Assembly (NCBI RefSeq): GCF_964204865.1
Contig: NC_135250.1
Location: forward strand, 10,974,001 to 11,038,000
Length of the DNA: 64,000 nt
Direction of reading: 5' to 3'
DNA from: Styela clava
Taxonomy: Eukaryota > Chordata > Ascidiacea > Stolidobranchia > Styelidae
Of the stretch, positions 41,372-53,656 are shown in pieces. Below the pieces are notes generated by a model. The model made no database searches. It was not told the origin of the DNA and saw nothing but the letters and a program-made list of their open reading frames with translations. The translations under genes and the position numbers were made by a program. Each line of letters opens with the position of its first letter. Within the stretch, counting starts at the first letter, position 1.

Positions 41372-44300
41372 TGGCATAATATTTCAAGAATTCGAAACCT
41401 TACAGTCCTTACTTCGAACAATGTTCAAATGTGTGGTGATAGGATTTATAAGAGTTATGAATGAGTTAATAAAAGAGCAAATGTTAGGAGATGAGAAGAT
41501 TGAAATTCTTTTAGAAAAATCTGTGACGCTGTGAAGTTTTCATATCCATCAACTAAAATTTATTTACATAGTTATATATAATAAAATTGTATGTTTATTG
41601 TGATAAAATGAAAATTATGATTTACTAGATGAAATTGTTGTTGTATTGTATTCATGTCTATTGCTGTTTTTTTTTTCTTTCTTTTTTGAAAGAGAAAAAG
41701 AGTTACTTAAGTAACGGTGCCGGTACAGTGGCTGGTCCGTCTGAACGCGCGTGTGTCGTTGTCAAACACTGTGGGACAACGTTTGCGATGTGTTCAATAC
41801 AAAACGAAGTCTTCGTTGTGCGAGAGGGCGTTTTACTAAATATGTAAATCCCATCCTATTTCAAAAATCAAACCAAGGGTTTTAATTATCTACCATTGCA
41901 TGATCTATGACAAATACCATTCAGCACACCAGTTTCGAAATTGATTTGTGCATGTTTTATTTCATTTTATGAAGCAGATAACAAATGTATAGAACGGAGA
42001 ACGAAATATAGGCTACTATAGAAATTAGCACGCTTATGACCGATATAAGATATTATGGACAAAGCTGAACATATAACTTGCAACAACGAAAGAAAAGAGA
42101 AAAAAATTCAATTGGTTATGATTCAACAGGACGGCACTAAAGACTTTTAGAGCACCATTAACATTCTAAAAAATAAGAAAGCCAGAGTTTCTCAACAAAT
42201 CAAGGGTTCTACAAACGCTGGACAATGACTGACCAATCATCCATAGATTATAGTCTTCAATTGCAAAGTGAGCAAAACAAAAAAAAGAAGAACAAAACGA
42301 ATAAGAAACTGTCAGTCTGTAAATATTAAGCTCAATATTATTTTTGCAACATAATAAAAGGTGCTCCAGAAGTATGCACACCAAGATGTCACACAACCTG
42401 ATGCCTAACCGGTACAACATACTATGTTCAGGTTGTGCGCCATCTTGGTGCGCATACTTCTGGAGGTCCTAATAAAACTTAAAACTTGATAATACACAAA
42501 TCTTCAGAGAAAAAAATAGTATGCAGTGACAGAAATTTAGCAGTTCAGCAATTTATTATTACAGGGGTCAGCCATGATCAATATCCAACACATAAGAAAA
42601 CGACCTGCTCAATTTTCAAAACTTATTTGCATTAACAACTCCAAAGTAATACTATATTAGAGAAGGCAGTTAAATAATGTACAAGGAGGCCTGGTACTTA
42701 AGGTTGACTGTGGAACTGAATCCTATACAGTGAAAGCAAAAGCCACGAACAAACAAAAGGAATATTTAAACACGATTTCAGCTCATGGACGTTACAGATA
42801 CATGTGTAATGCACACGATCAAGTTCACAGTTACATACAAATCACAATGAAAAAAAAATATGACAAAAGCTTACTTATACTCTCTCAAACATTAACAGAC
42901 AGGGCTTTCAATTTTTTTTATAAATTCATTCCCAAATTGTGAAGTGAAGTTCGCATCATATTTTAGCATCATTTTGTATTTGACATGGACCAATAGTATA
43001 TATAATTATAAGTTTATACTTGGATGCATGCGAATGAAAAAAACTGGGATTAGAAAGGTGTTAGCAATGCATCATATCTGAATATTAATTATAATTTATT
43101 TAATTACAACTTCCTCCAATGGCATGAACCATCTTCGAAGAACAGCAGTTGCTATACTTTAACGTCAAGACACAACTTACAGAGGTAACATCAAATTCAA
43201 CAACAACTATGATTGACTATGAAACATATACATACATATAATTTTTCTTTTGACACATGTAACCAGTTTAACTCTCATATCTTGCATAATATTGACAACA
43301 AGAATGAATACTGTAATTTAGTGTAATCTTGAAACACGTCATTTTATAAAGCTGTCTAATTCATTATTTTTTCTTGGTAGAATGAGTAGTATACAGTGAG
43401 GATAGGACAAATGAAATTTAGATGAAAATAACTCGAAAAGAATTGCAGTTTAGAATACTCAATGATATGCTAGGTACGGTACTTGATAACACAAATATTC
43501 ATTCTTGCAATAATTATTGAAACTTCTTTTCAAGTTTTATTAAAGATGAATCATAAGTGAACAACCCCAAGCTTCAAAACTATTTCTAGTAAACATGGAT
43601 TTGATCCCAAACTAACTTAACCTGTACGGTGAAAAGATTCGCTTATAGGCCGAGGCAAACTAAAGCATACCTCACAGTTGCAAAACTTTTCAAATTAATT
43701 CGTTTACAATTGAAAAAAATAAAAATATTTAACAAAGTATAAGCCGATTGATATAAACAGAAAACAAAAAAAAAATACATTTGATTTGTTATTTTTATCC
43801 CATTAAATTTGTCGATTTTATAACAAGATCCTGCAGTGTAAATAACGTTAAAAAAAATTAAAAATGACCAGTACCATAAAAAAGGACACCCAACATTGTA
43901 AAACACTCTTGAAATCGCCAAAATCGCAAATATGAAAGTGTTAAAATGGGACTACAAAGGGTGGCCGAATTTAAAATGAGTAGGGAAAAAACAGTCTGAA
44001 TGAAGTCCCATTTTAGGCACCATCATAGGCAGTAAACCCATTTTTATCAATCTAAAAACAATAGGATTCTTTGCTTTATAAGTAGCCCGGCCACCCTTAA
44101 AATCACACACCACCAAAATGGCCCACCACCCTGATATTCAAAAGTAATCAAGAGCACAAAACAAGTCATCAGTAAAATTCCTCGACTAGAAACAATCTTT
44201 TAAAAGCTTTTTATATGAGGTTTCTTCCAAGACAACATTTTCACAAAGAAAATTTGCACATGAAATAGATTGCTTCAAGTATAATAATCATGGCACAGTT

Positions 44301-44793
44301 TCAATTCGAGTAAAAATTGTGTAAAAATCCTGTAAGAGCTCGACGATAAATGCCACAGAGAAAATGTCATTTAGTAGAAAACCAGTAAAACAAAAACTAA
44401 ATATATTCAAAAACTGAGAACTAAAAAAATATCTGGCATGAAAACAAGCAAAAACATTGAAAGCGATAACCAATTTTTCAGAATTCATACATTTCCGTTT
44501 TTCCAAGGAACATAATGAGAAAAGTATTTAACAAATGATTGAAGGTCTATAATACAGTATGAGAAAATTGCCATCAAATATGACTGTTTGACAGGAAAGA
44601 TAGTATGTATAATACAGTGTTGTAATTTTTTTCAACAGCACAGTAGCATCCCAAGTCAAGGACAAGTCAGCATAATAATAAAGCTATATTTCCGGAGCGT
44701 CCAACTGGTAACTAACTATTCAAATATCGGTTCCACAGTGGCTCAGCAAGAGGGAACACTGTTCAGGCAGTCGTGCAAGGTAATAAATAGTAC
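41372..44793. other. intergenic plus probable 3' UTR of RTCA
   Basis: Holds a MITE at 42360-42469 and a set of short inverted repeats at about 43940-44100 (AAAATGGGACT against AGTCCCATTTT, and AAGGGTGGCCG against CGGCCACCCTT). Otherwise no gene is recognised. Part of 43.9-44.8 kb may be the RTCA 3' UTR on the minus strand. Confidence 0.4.
42360..42469. mobile_element. palindromic MITE, 110 bp
   Basis: CTCCAGAAGTATGCACACC on the left pairs with GGTGCGCATACTTCTGGAG on the right; AAGATG and CATCTT are mirrored inside. It has the same length and family as 38759-38868. Confidence 0.85.
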
Positions 44794-47181
44794 TCAGAAG
44801 TGCGGATTGCGATGCCCAATGCCTTCACATTCAATAATGTAACTTTCAGTGGATGGGGGAGCTGCTTGAACCAAACTGAATTGAGCCTGTGTCATCATTT
44901 GCGCTATGTGCATTGCGGTTTGGGTGTGAAGAGTTATTGGGCCAGTCTTGAGCCTGGATCGACCAGCTGCGAGTGCCATGTATATGATAAGCTGATCTTG
45001 TAGGTACTCATCCACACAACACCCATAGGAAAGGTTACGAAGTAACATTTCAGCAGCATCAGCACCAACCTGCTCAGCCTGAATTCCTTTCCTTCCCAGT
45101 GAGGACCCTGATAATCTGCAACCTGTCGTTGTTTCAGCAACCACAATTATTCCTGTGCCATTTCCCACTACAGCATTTTTAGGCTCCTGGAATTAAGATA
45201 CAAATACAAAAAACACATATTTTTGAGCTGAATATGAAAAGTCAAAGACAGGAGAATAAAAACTTACCTGTACAGCTTGAATATTAATAGGCACCTCCCG
45301 ATATGTCCTCCACAAAACCGAAGTTGCACTTTTTGCCATTTGTTGAGCTATCTTGAAAGGAATGACACCAGCAACAAAAGCCCGACCTTCAACAGATATG
45401 AATGTATTATTATTTTTGAAAATATTATCACTCAAAAATAACTGGAATTTAATTGTTATCCCGCACTTGAATTAACTAACAGTTAACAACCTTGTGGACC
45501 AAGCTGGAGATAATGGAAACAACTTGAAATGACATAGCAATTGTTCGGTGTCTTAGTAAAATACACATCAGTAAAATATTCTCTTCCTATTTATACCTGT
45601 TATCCTCTTGATTGTGCCAAAATTTGTCAAATCAACCGCTCTCAATTGTCTTACAGGTGAACTTTGAACTGTTACTTCTCCACCACCTCTCGGAAAATAA
45701 CCTCTGGTGACAATTCTGTAGAAACAAAATATTTTGTGCAAAATATGCAGAATATAAACTTGCAAATTGAAGGTAATGAGCCCATACCTGCAATCCATAC
45801 GAACACCAAAAAGCTCTAGCATTGGCTTAAGCACACAAGTGGTATAATCAATTTGAGGAGCCATTTCCGCATTTGTACCTCCTCTCAAAGTCAGATGTGA
45901 TGTACCAGGTGTAAACATAAGACAAGGAAGTGCTACCTATAAAAATATTAAAATGAGTAGTAAGAGTTAGGAGATATGAGAAAAAAAATTACACAAAGAT
46001 CATTTTCGGTTGCGTAATAAAAAAATGAAGAGATTTGTTAATTAACAATGTCTTTTGCAATCAAATCCATATGAAGCATAAAGCCTCTATACAGTATTTA
46101 ATAGAAACTTGGAACCAGGTGGGACTTGATTGAAAGAATGTAACAATACCTGCAATAAAAGACTGACTGCACCAGCAGTTCCAGTGTCAGCAAGAAAAGT
46201 TCCACTTTGCAACATTCCTGGAATGAATGTGACATGCTGTGCTCCTACTTGATCGCCAGTCAACTGTCCAGAGCATAGATCTCTAACTAGTTGCATTCCA
46301 GTCATATGCTGTGGTCGAAGCCCAGGATTGGTACGATTTGCTCTAATCCTACTTATTGATATAGGCTTATGCTGAATGGAGCACAAAGCAATAGCAATGC
46401 GTAAGATCTGACCGCCTCCTTCCATGATACCACCATCAATCTCAGTAACCTCCATAGATTCTGCTTCATCAGAGTTTGTTGTCCACTTGTTGTAACCGTT
46501 AGTGAAACCCATTGTTGGAGTGACTGCCATTCCACCACCATAATTTCGATTCATATTTCCTCCCTGTCATTAGATGAAATGGAGTAATGATAATGCCATT
46601 GATGAAAAACGGATCTAAGAAAGTTTTCAGTCTTTTCGGAACCCAGGATGGCATAAGACAAATTGAATTTAGTTTTTGGATTTTCGAACCTTTCAGGAAT
46701 TGTTTAAAATAATACTATATAAATACATGTGGATACATCTGTCGACCGAAACGTCTGGATGAAATATCTGTGAAACATGTAAAAATCAGGGCATTCTTGG
46801 AATGAAAGACCCCAAAACACAATACATTGGTTATCTATTGGGGGTTATTAATATTAGGCATAAAATCTGTGGCTGTATGGAGGCGCATATATTGGTGAAT
46901 TAAAATAATTTTAGCTTCATAACTTACAGGTATTGCCTAATATTACTAAAGTAAGAATCTCAAAAAAGCTATAATGAAATTTGTACCACTGCTCCAAGTG
47001 CGGACATATTCATTCCTGTATTGCAATTTATATCTGAGGAGCTTCCTTGACCAAACTTGGAAATATCCAATCCAACCGTGTGACTCATATTAACCTTGCT
47101 TTTATCATCATGTTGCTGATTTTCCATGTAGCCATTGAATTGATGAGAGTTGATGTTCATATGGCCTTGGTTTGAAGCCAT
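44794..47181 (-). CDS. RTCA: RNA 3'-terminal phosphate cyclase, six coding exons
   Basis: Catalyses ATP-dependent conversion of RNA 3'-phosphate to 2',3'-cyclic phosphate through an adenylated enzyme (RtcA family). Minus-strand exons: 47181-46987, 46563-46150, 45936-45788, 45715-45597, 45386-45268 and 45186-44794, all GT-AG and in frame, 462 residues. Family signatures: EIDGGIMEGGGQILR (about 106-120), NPGLRPQH, LRGGTNAEMAPQIDY, TRGYFPRGGGEV, GRAFVAGVIPFK, and VDEYLQDQL followed by PITLHTQTAMH, which holds the catalytic histidine. It ends ECEGIGHRNPHF like its relatives. About 100 extra N-terminal residues rich in Asn, Met and Gly precede the enzyme and span an intron. A donor-like AAG|GTAAGC near 48721 may mark a 5' UTR exon. 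Confidence 0.93.
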
Positions 47182-49673
47182 CTTACCTATCAAGCGAATG
47201 CTTGATAATATTAGTCTGGTTTTGATTTTTAAGGTAAAGCATTGATGCCAAAGAAAATGCCTAGGAGTAGTAAATAGTATAATTTAACAAGGTAATGGGT
47301 GAAAAGAGCCCTGATTACTAGGTAGGCCTATGTTTGGCTTTGGTATCATCAATGAGAAGCATCTCTGATCTTTCCTTGGAACTGTGATATCATTATAAAA
47401 TTTGTGTATTATTTGTTCATAGGTCCATGTCAAAAAAAATAGATTTATAAGATATATAGTTAATTTGTATGGAACACGACAAATAAAAACCCATTCAATT
47501 AGTGAATTACCAAAAAAAATTCAATTATGTGAATCGTTCCAATTTTAAATCATTTCTAAAGAGGATAAAAGTTGTAGCTTAACACCGAAACGGCAAATAC
47601 AGAAACGTGGTAATAAGAGTGAGAGAGATCTGCATTTCAGCATTTTTATCACAGTATCAATATGTAAGAACTCATTAAAATTGAATACTTGAATTGAATG
47701 TTAATAAAGGTTGAAAGGAAACATATACTATTGTCTCAGGAAGAACATTAATAAAGCTGAGTCTATGTGGTATCTTTATCTACATCGATTACTGCAGTAC
47801 TGGTAACTTCCAAGTTTATTTAACTAGAACAAATCTAACATTTTCATCTCCTTATCCAGGTGGTAGCCTAACTGAAATAAACAAACTTTTCCTGTGTTCA
47901 CTACTTTTGTCCCAAATACAGAAATATGGAAATAGTAGTCCCAAATGCAAATCCATGAATCCCTACAAATACTGAAATAACAGAATTACTACAGTACTAA
48001 CTTAGAAAAATAACGTTATGCCAATAAACAAAGAAATACCACTGTAATACTATAATGCTGTTATCTATCAGAATATTGGAATATGAAGGAACTGGCAAAG
48101 AAATACAGAAATCCAAACCAAATTCCGAATATATCAACCGGTCTTGCAAGTAGGCTAAAACGTATAACAGTATAATGGTGTGAACTATTTATATGCTTCC
48201 AAAATTTTGAATTTTTCCTGACGTTTTGTCCGTTTGTGGGGCCGTAGGCTGGTAGGTAGCAGCAGTCGATCGACGCAATGAGTATAACCCATGTCAGCAT
48301 GTTATTAACTTATGTAATGCGGTAACTTAGTACGGTACACGCATTACGGATTTTATGTTACAGATATAGGCTAGACAACCAGCTAAATTAACGTTTAACT
48401 CCCTATTGCAGTAGCCTATTGCTACTCATCGTACAACTTCTACTAAATATAATTTACAACATTAATGCTCACAACTAAAGTTAAATTATAGAAATAGTCA
48501 TCGACAAACGTTCGCCATGGGGGAGGCAGCACTCACATCACAGAGCCACGCTTAGAAATGCAAAACAACGTGTTTCGTTCGTCGCATATCTCTTGTTTGT
48601 TTAACCAGAAATATGATGACTTATTTGTTTCGCCATTTGTGTGAAATCTTGCTTCTTATAAACTTCGACTATAACGTACAATTCTATCAAAAATAATATA
48701 AAAAGTAATATGAATAAGCTTACCTTATTTTTGCTTGATTACGTAAACACAGAAAACTGATTGATGACAAGTTCAATGCTAATTGTGACGTAACAATTAT
48801 CAACTAAATTGTAAACACGCTGTAAAATACTTTAACCACGCGGGTTTGTGGAACACCAAAGATGCTTTTTCCGAACGTTGACGAGCTCCGCAAGAATGCA
48901 AATGAAAATACTTTCATTATTACACGAATTCCAACCCCGACTGTTTCGAAGTAATAATTACTAAAGTGATGTTTACCTGTTTTCGCGACCACTGAATCGC
49001 TAGACGAGTAATCAAAACATTGTGCAATACGACGTGTTTCAATCAACCAGGGTGCTTCCAATCTATAGTAAATGAGTGAGTGACCTTTGTACAAAATTCT
49101 CTGTTCATCACACCCATTGCGATCAATTTTATAATCGCATGAGGTGGCAGAATGATGCAAAATATTTTTTAGATTTTCGCGGTTCATTCTACAAACGTCT
49201 TCTCTTGAGAGGAGAGCTGGAGACAATAAAGATCATATGTAAACCGTACTGGTATTGTATGCGCTCATTTTAAGCCAGACGAACCCAATCCCAAATCATT
49301 TTGTATTTACATTTTCAGAAGTATTTTAAATGGTAGTCTATCTATGAGACGTGTTCCAGTGTGTCGCAGTTCGTCTTTGGATTATATTGGATAATGCTGA
49401 AGTTTAATCTATGCATTACTGATTGCATAAAAATATATTGGAGCTACGAAAACTGCCGTGGAGTGAACTTTATTGGATTATACAAGTCGCGAGATAGTTC
49501 TCGCGGAGATTTATTTGTATGCCTCCGACTTCGTAACGCCATCTAGCGAATGAATGCGTGGAGTGAAAAACTGCAGGTGCACGTTCAGCAATGTTGAAAA
49601 GCCGACGAAATACGATCGCTACCTTATGTTGCAGTATTAGGGCGGTTTTATTTTGATTGTGCATGTCTTTGGT
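47182..49673. other. head-to-head intergenic region between RTCA and CCDC51
   Basis: This 2.5 kb interval separates two divergently transcribed genes and should hold both promoters. A minus-strand donor-like AAATAAG|GTAAGC near 48721 could end an RTCA leader exon. A 140-residue minus frame (48804-49226) has no recognised domain. I see no clear TATA box. Confidence 0.4.
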
Positions 49674-52600
49674 ATGCGTTCTCCCGGTATTTTTGGTGGA
49701 TTCAGATTGCTGAGCGAGAACTGCAAGTTGATTAATACTGGAAAATCCCTTTATTCGAGTGAAGCTCAGAACGAAAGAGGTAAAATCAAATTAGTGTTGG
49801 AATCTCAAAAAACTGCTCTGTTGCGACGTCTACAAAATTTTAATGACAAGTACGAAGAATATGTCGGACTTGCGGACGTCCAAGCAGCGCAAAAGAAAGT
49901 TAAAGAGGTAAGTTGTCAATCCCAAAATCTTTTGAAATACTCTATTTCTGTCTTCATCAATGCACACTCTCGTCTCGGCAGTGGATGGGATAGGATAGGA
50001 TTTACATAGGATAGTGTGGCTCATCATGCCAAGTGTTAGAAATTCGGTTATTGCTAAGGGATTTTCTTTGATTCTGTTCATTTTATTGTCTTAACTAACT
50101 GTTCCTATATTGAGCTGACTTGGATCCCTCCCGTCTTTATCAAAAACAGTGGTCCATTTCAGCATTTGGTTATCAAAAGCTTTAAACAACATAAAGTAAA
50201 CAACGATGAGTCAATCTAACATATCAGGATTTTCATGTGAACTTTTCATTTTAAGGCTGAATTAATCTTTCTGGGTGCTCGCTCGAAGGAGAGAACGATT
50301 CTACGACAGATGGTTGCTACAAGAGAGAAACTAAAGAATGTCAGAGAAAGATTAAGTCATGTTGATTACTCGAACACAATGTATTTACAACTTGCTTCTG
50401 AGCAACATGAACTTGTCAATATAGAAGAAAGGTTAGTTTTATATATTTGTATAGGTAAAACCCAACCTTTTGCTCTGAACAAGGCCCTGTACAGGCCCAT
50501 TATTCACTCCGAACAAGACACAAAAATTCACTGATATCTAAAAAGGTACTATTTACCGGAATCTTTCCTGTTAGGCATTGCCTACACAGATTACACCCAA
50601 GATGAGGCGGGAAGTATGGTATTTGAACCTAAGATGTGTAATCTGCAATGTCAACACAGTTAAGTTTAACACTTCAATCACTAAGCCATCAAAACAAATT
50701 GTAAAACCTATATCGGGAAGTGAATGCACACACATAAAAATGTAGTGTACAAATATTTGGGGTTAGGATATATTTATAAATAATAAGAAAAAGATTTTTC
50801 AAATTTTATATAAAAAGAAAAACAACAAGATACAGTATACTGTATTATAATCATGTCTATTAAGACGAGATAAATTTCTCATCAAGAAGGTTATTGTTAA
50901 ATAGGATCTGTCGCATTCCTCCCTATTACACTTCACATAACTAATATGAAGGATAACATTATTCTATCCATTGTGAAATTTGTGTATATATATTGACAAT
51001 ATGCTGCCTGGCTTATGACAAAGGTATCTGAAGACATTTATCCATATTTCAATTACATTTAACTGATGCATTTCAGTCAGAAAAGGGAACTTGAGGAAGC
51101 TGAAGATTTGGAGAGAGATTCTTTTATCGATTTGTCGAATGCAATGAGAGAAAGTTATGAACATGAGAGAGCAAGAGTTGAAAGAACAAAGTATTGGTCG
51201 ATTATTGGAACTGTGATTGGCACATTAATAGGTTAGTGTATAAAATATGAGAATTCAGTTGTCACTATAATCTTGAATCTCTTCTTAAATTATATTCATC
51301 GAGCTTTGCTAGAAACAGCTTTTATTGGCTTTCACATCTAGTCTTATGGTTCTCAACCGTTGTTGATAAATTTCTCTTTGAATCTTTTCTCTCTGTTCTT
51401 CCCTCGACAATATCAGTAAAACTACACCAAGGGTCTGGAAAAATGCACTTTATCCTGTTTGGCTGTTAAATGATTAGAGAAATCTGAAAAAACTCAGATA
51501 AACTTTTAAGGCATGATGGGATCAATTTACGTGAACAGAGTTAGAACTAAGGATTTGATGAAAGCTGTGAAAGAATCTGGAAATAAAAATGACCTTGCTG
51601 CTAAGATTGATACAGTGAGTTGAACTTTGCTTTCATTCAGGAATTTGATCTCTGTCGTGTTCAACAACTCCTTATACCTTAAAGTAACCTTCATATTTTA
51701 AGTTAAAAAATAGTTGCACATGCATTAGATCAACTTATTCCGCCATCATTATCTGTCCTATAATTGTGAAGTTTATTTATACTTAAATTTGATAGATTCA
51801 ACCAGTCTCGCTGCCAGGATTTCCCAAAGGGTGGGAGGGTGTTAGGATTTAAATATTTGAAATTCCAATGCAATGTTTATTATACCTCGTTTAAGAACAG
51901 ACTTTTTCAGCAGATAATGATTTTTATGTTGTGTAAACCTTTCGTGGCCGATAAAAGCATTTAAAATGGACTGCCAATTGCATATTGGAATGAAAGTAAC
52001 CCTTGCATGTAATTACGGGGCCCCAACCCTCACTACCATAATCTTATCTAGGCTTATCATGATGCTACTGATTAAATTTTATTGTAGCTGTCTGCATCTA
52101 ATGAGGAGCAAAGAGTTGCTTTCACATCTGCCTTGAATATCATAGCGGAAAATATCGTGGAAATGGGCAATGCTCTTCAAGTTCAAAACTTACAAGCTAT
52201 GGCCGGTTTTGTCAATGAATCACTGACTGACCAACAAACAAGAGCCATACATCCAAGCCAACCGGATAAAAAATCAACGCATGTACCCCTGACAGCACTT
52301 ACACATGAATTGTCTAATTATAATGTAGCTTTGACTTCACTCGCAAATGCAGTAACCGCTCTTTCAAATGCCGGGGCACTGTTAGATAGCAGTTCCTCGA
52401 TGAAGATAGAAGTTTTGTTACAAAAACAAATTGAAACTACAAACCTTCTTCAAAACAGATTAGATGAAATGATAACATCGGCAAATGAGCTTGGCTTATC
52501 TGATATAAACAGTCAATTAAAAGAGATCAAGTCCAAATTATCATCCATTACATTTTCAAATTCCATTGAGTCAGAGTTTGACGATTCTGGTCCCATTATT

Positions 52601-52720
52601 CGTGAATTACACGGTGAGGATGAGACACCGCCGAAAGAACCAAACTGGGGTGTTGGGGTTAAAGATGTTGTACTCTGGGGTTCAGTACTGTGTTGTTTAT
52701 ACATGTTTATTAAATTTTGA
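49674..52720 (+). CDS. CCDC51: CCDC51 (MITOK-like mitochondrial inner-membrane protein), five exons
   Basis: Orthologue of the mitochondrial coiled-coil protein CCDC51, reported as the pore subunit of the mitochondrial ATP-sensitive potassium channel. Exons: 49674-49907, 50256-50431, 51077-51231, 51511-51614 and 52088-52720, in frame, 433 residues. The first ~35 residues ([16 protein letters not shown]) look like a mitochondrial presequence. Family-like segments: [18 protein letters not shown], a long coiled coil, [18 protein letters not shown], the first membrane span [11 protein letters not shown], then [11 protein letters not shown]-terminal span ([17 protein letters not shown]) ends the protein. 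I chose the ATG at 49674, the first in frame. AATAAA at 52734-52739. A SINE sits in intron 2. Confidence 0.9.
50462..50695 (-). repeat. tRNA-derived SINE in CCDC51 intron 2
   Basis: On the minus strand the head has a box A-like TGGCTTAGTGATTGAAG (50688-50672) and a box B-like AGGTTCAAATACC (50630-50618), about 41 bases apart, as in RNA polymerase III promoters. The tail ends near TTGTTCAGAGCAAAAGG. A second copy is at 62374-62571 and a tail-only fragment at 63130-63190. Confidence 0.75.
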
Positions 52721-52825
52721 TTATGCTGCCTGCAATAAATACACTGTCTCTTTGGTCTTAATTCGAAATGTCTGCAGGAATGACTGTTCTTTCATATGGA
52801 ATATCACATAAATCTTGTGATTGAG

Positions 52826-52867
52826 ATCCCATCTACAGTGTTTGAAACAAACCCCAGTAGATGGGAT
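52826..52867. other. compact hairpin 3' of CCDC51
   Basis: ATCCCATCTAC (52826-52836) pairs perfectly with GTAGATGGGAT (52857-52867). Inside, GTTTG (52840-52844) pairs with CAAAC (52848-52852) around an AAA loop. It lies about 90 bases past the CCDC51 polyadenylation signal, followed by a T-run. It could be a structured RNA end, a miRNA-like foldback or MITE debris. Confidence 0.5.
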
Positions 52868-53656
52868 TTTTTGCGAGGATGTGAAGCTAATTAAAAATAT
52901 TCATTAGATTTGATCTTGCCTGCCTTATTTGGGATATTTTTTTGTTTAGACTAGAGATTGTGAGAGTAAAACATACTTTCGCCTAACTATCTGTTATTGT
53001 TAGCTGGTTATTTTTGAGGTGGGGCGCAGGTCTTAAAAAATTCTAAAAAGGAGGCTTAAACAGTTTTTAGAACTGTTTAAATATGTAATATGAGAAAAGA
53101 TCGAAAAATCTAGATGTGTAGCACTAACTGTTTCAAATTTACCCATCGGGGATTATTGAGTTTCAGAAAGTTTTTAGTGCATATGCATAACATAAATCTC
53201 CCTAGTCTCGTTTACATTTAGTGATGCCTGCAACTATTCATTCAACAGAATATTTTAATTTGAAAAACCATAAATTAACAACGAAAGTCTCTAGGATTAA
53301 GATATCAGATTAATAAGGATAGATGCAGTATTGCAGAAATCCTGTCCAAAATTTGCGAGTTGAAATGTTTCTACCCATATATAATTCTACGACAACGTTC
53401 TAAATTACTATGTTTTTTGTAAATCAAATGAAAAATTATTACGGTAAGTTATATATTTGCGAAATCATGATTTACAGTGGACATAAAATTCAGATTAAAA
53501 GTAGAGCAGTGGAATATAATGCTATGCATAAGTGCATGAAATAAAATTGTATAAAAGATTGCGAGATGTTTCACCATTGTGTGCCATATTGAATTGAGCC
53601 ATTTGCGGTACTGCTGTTGACAATGTGTAAATATCAATATATGATCTGATAAGCAT

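Noticed and set aside
48804-49226. 140-residue minus-strand frame between RTCA and CCDC51
   Set aside because: No recognisable domain or splice partners; it covers what should be promoter or leader DNA.
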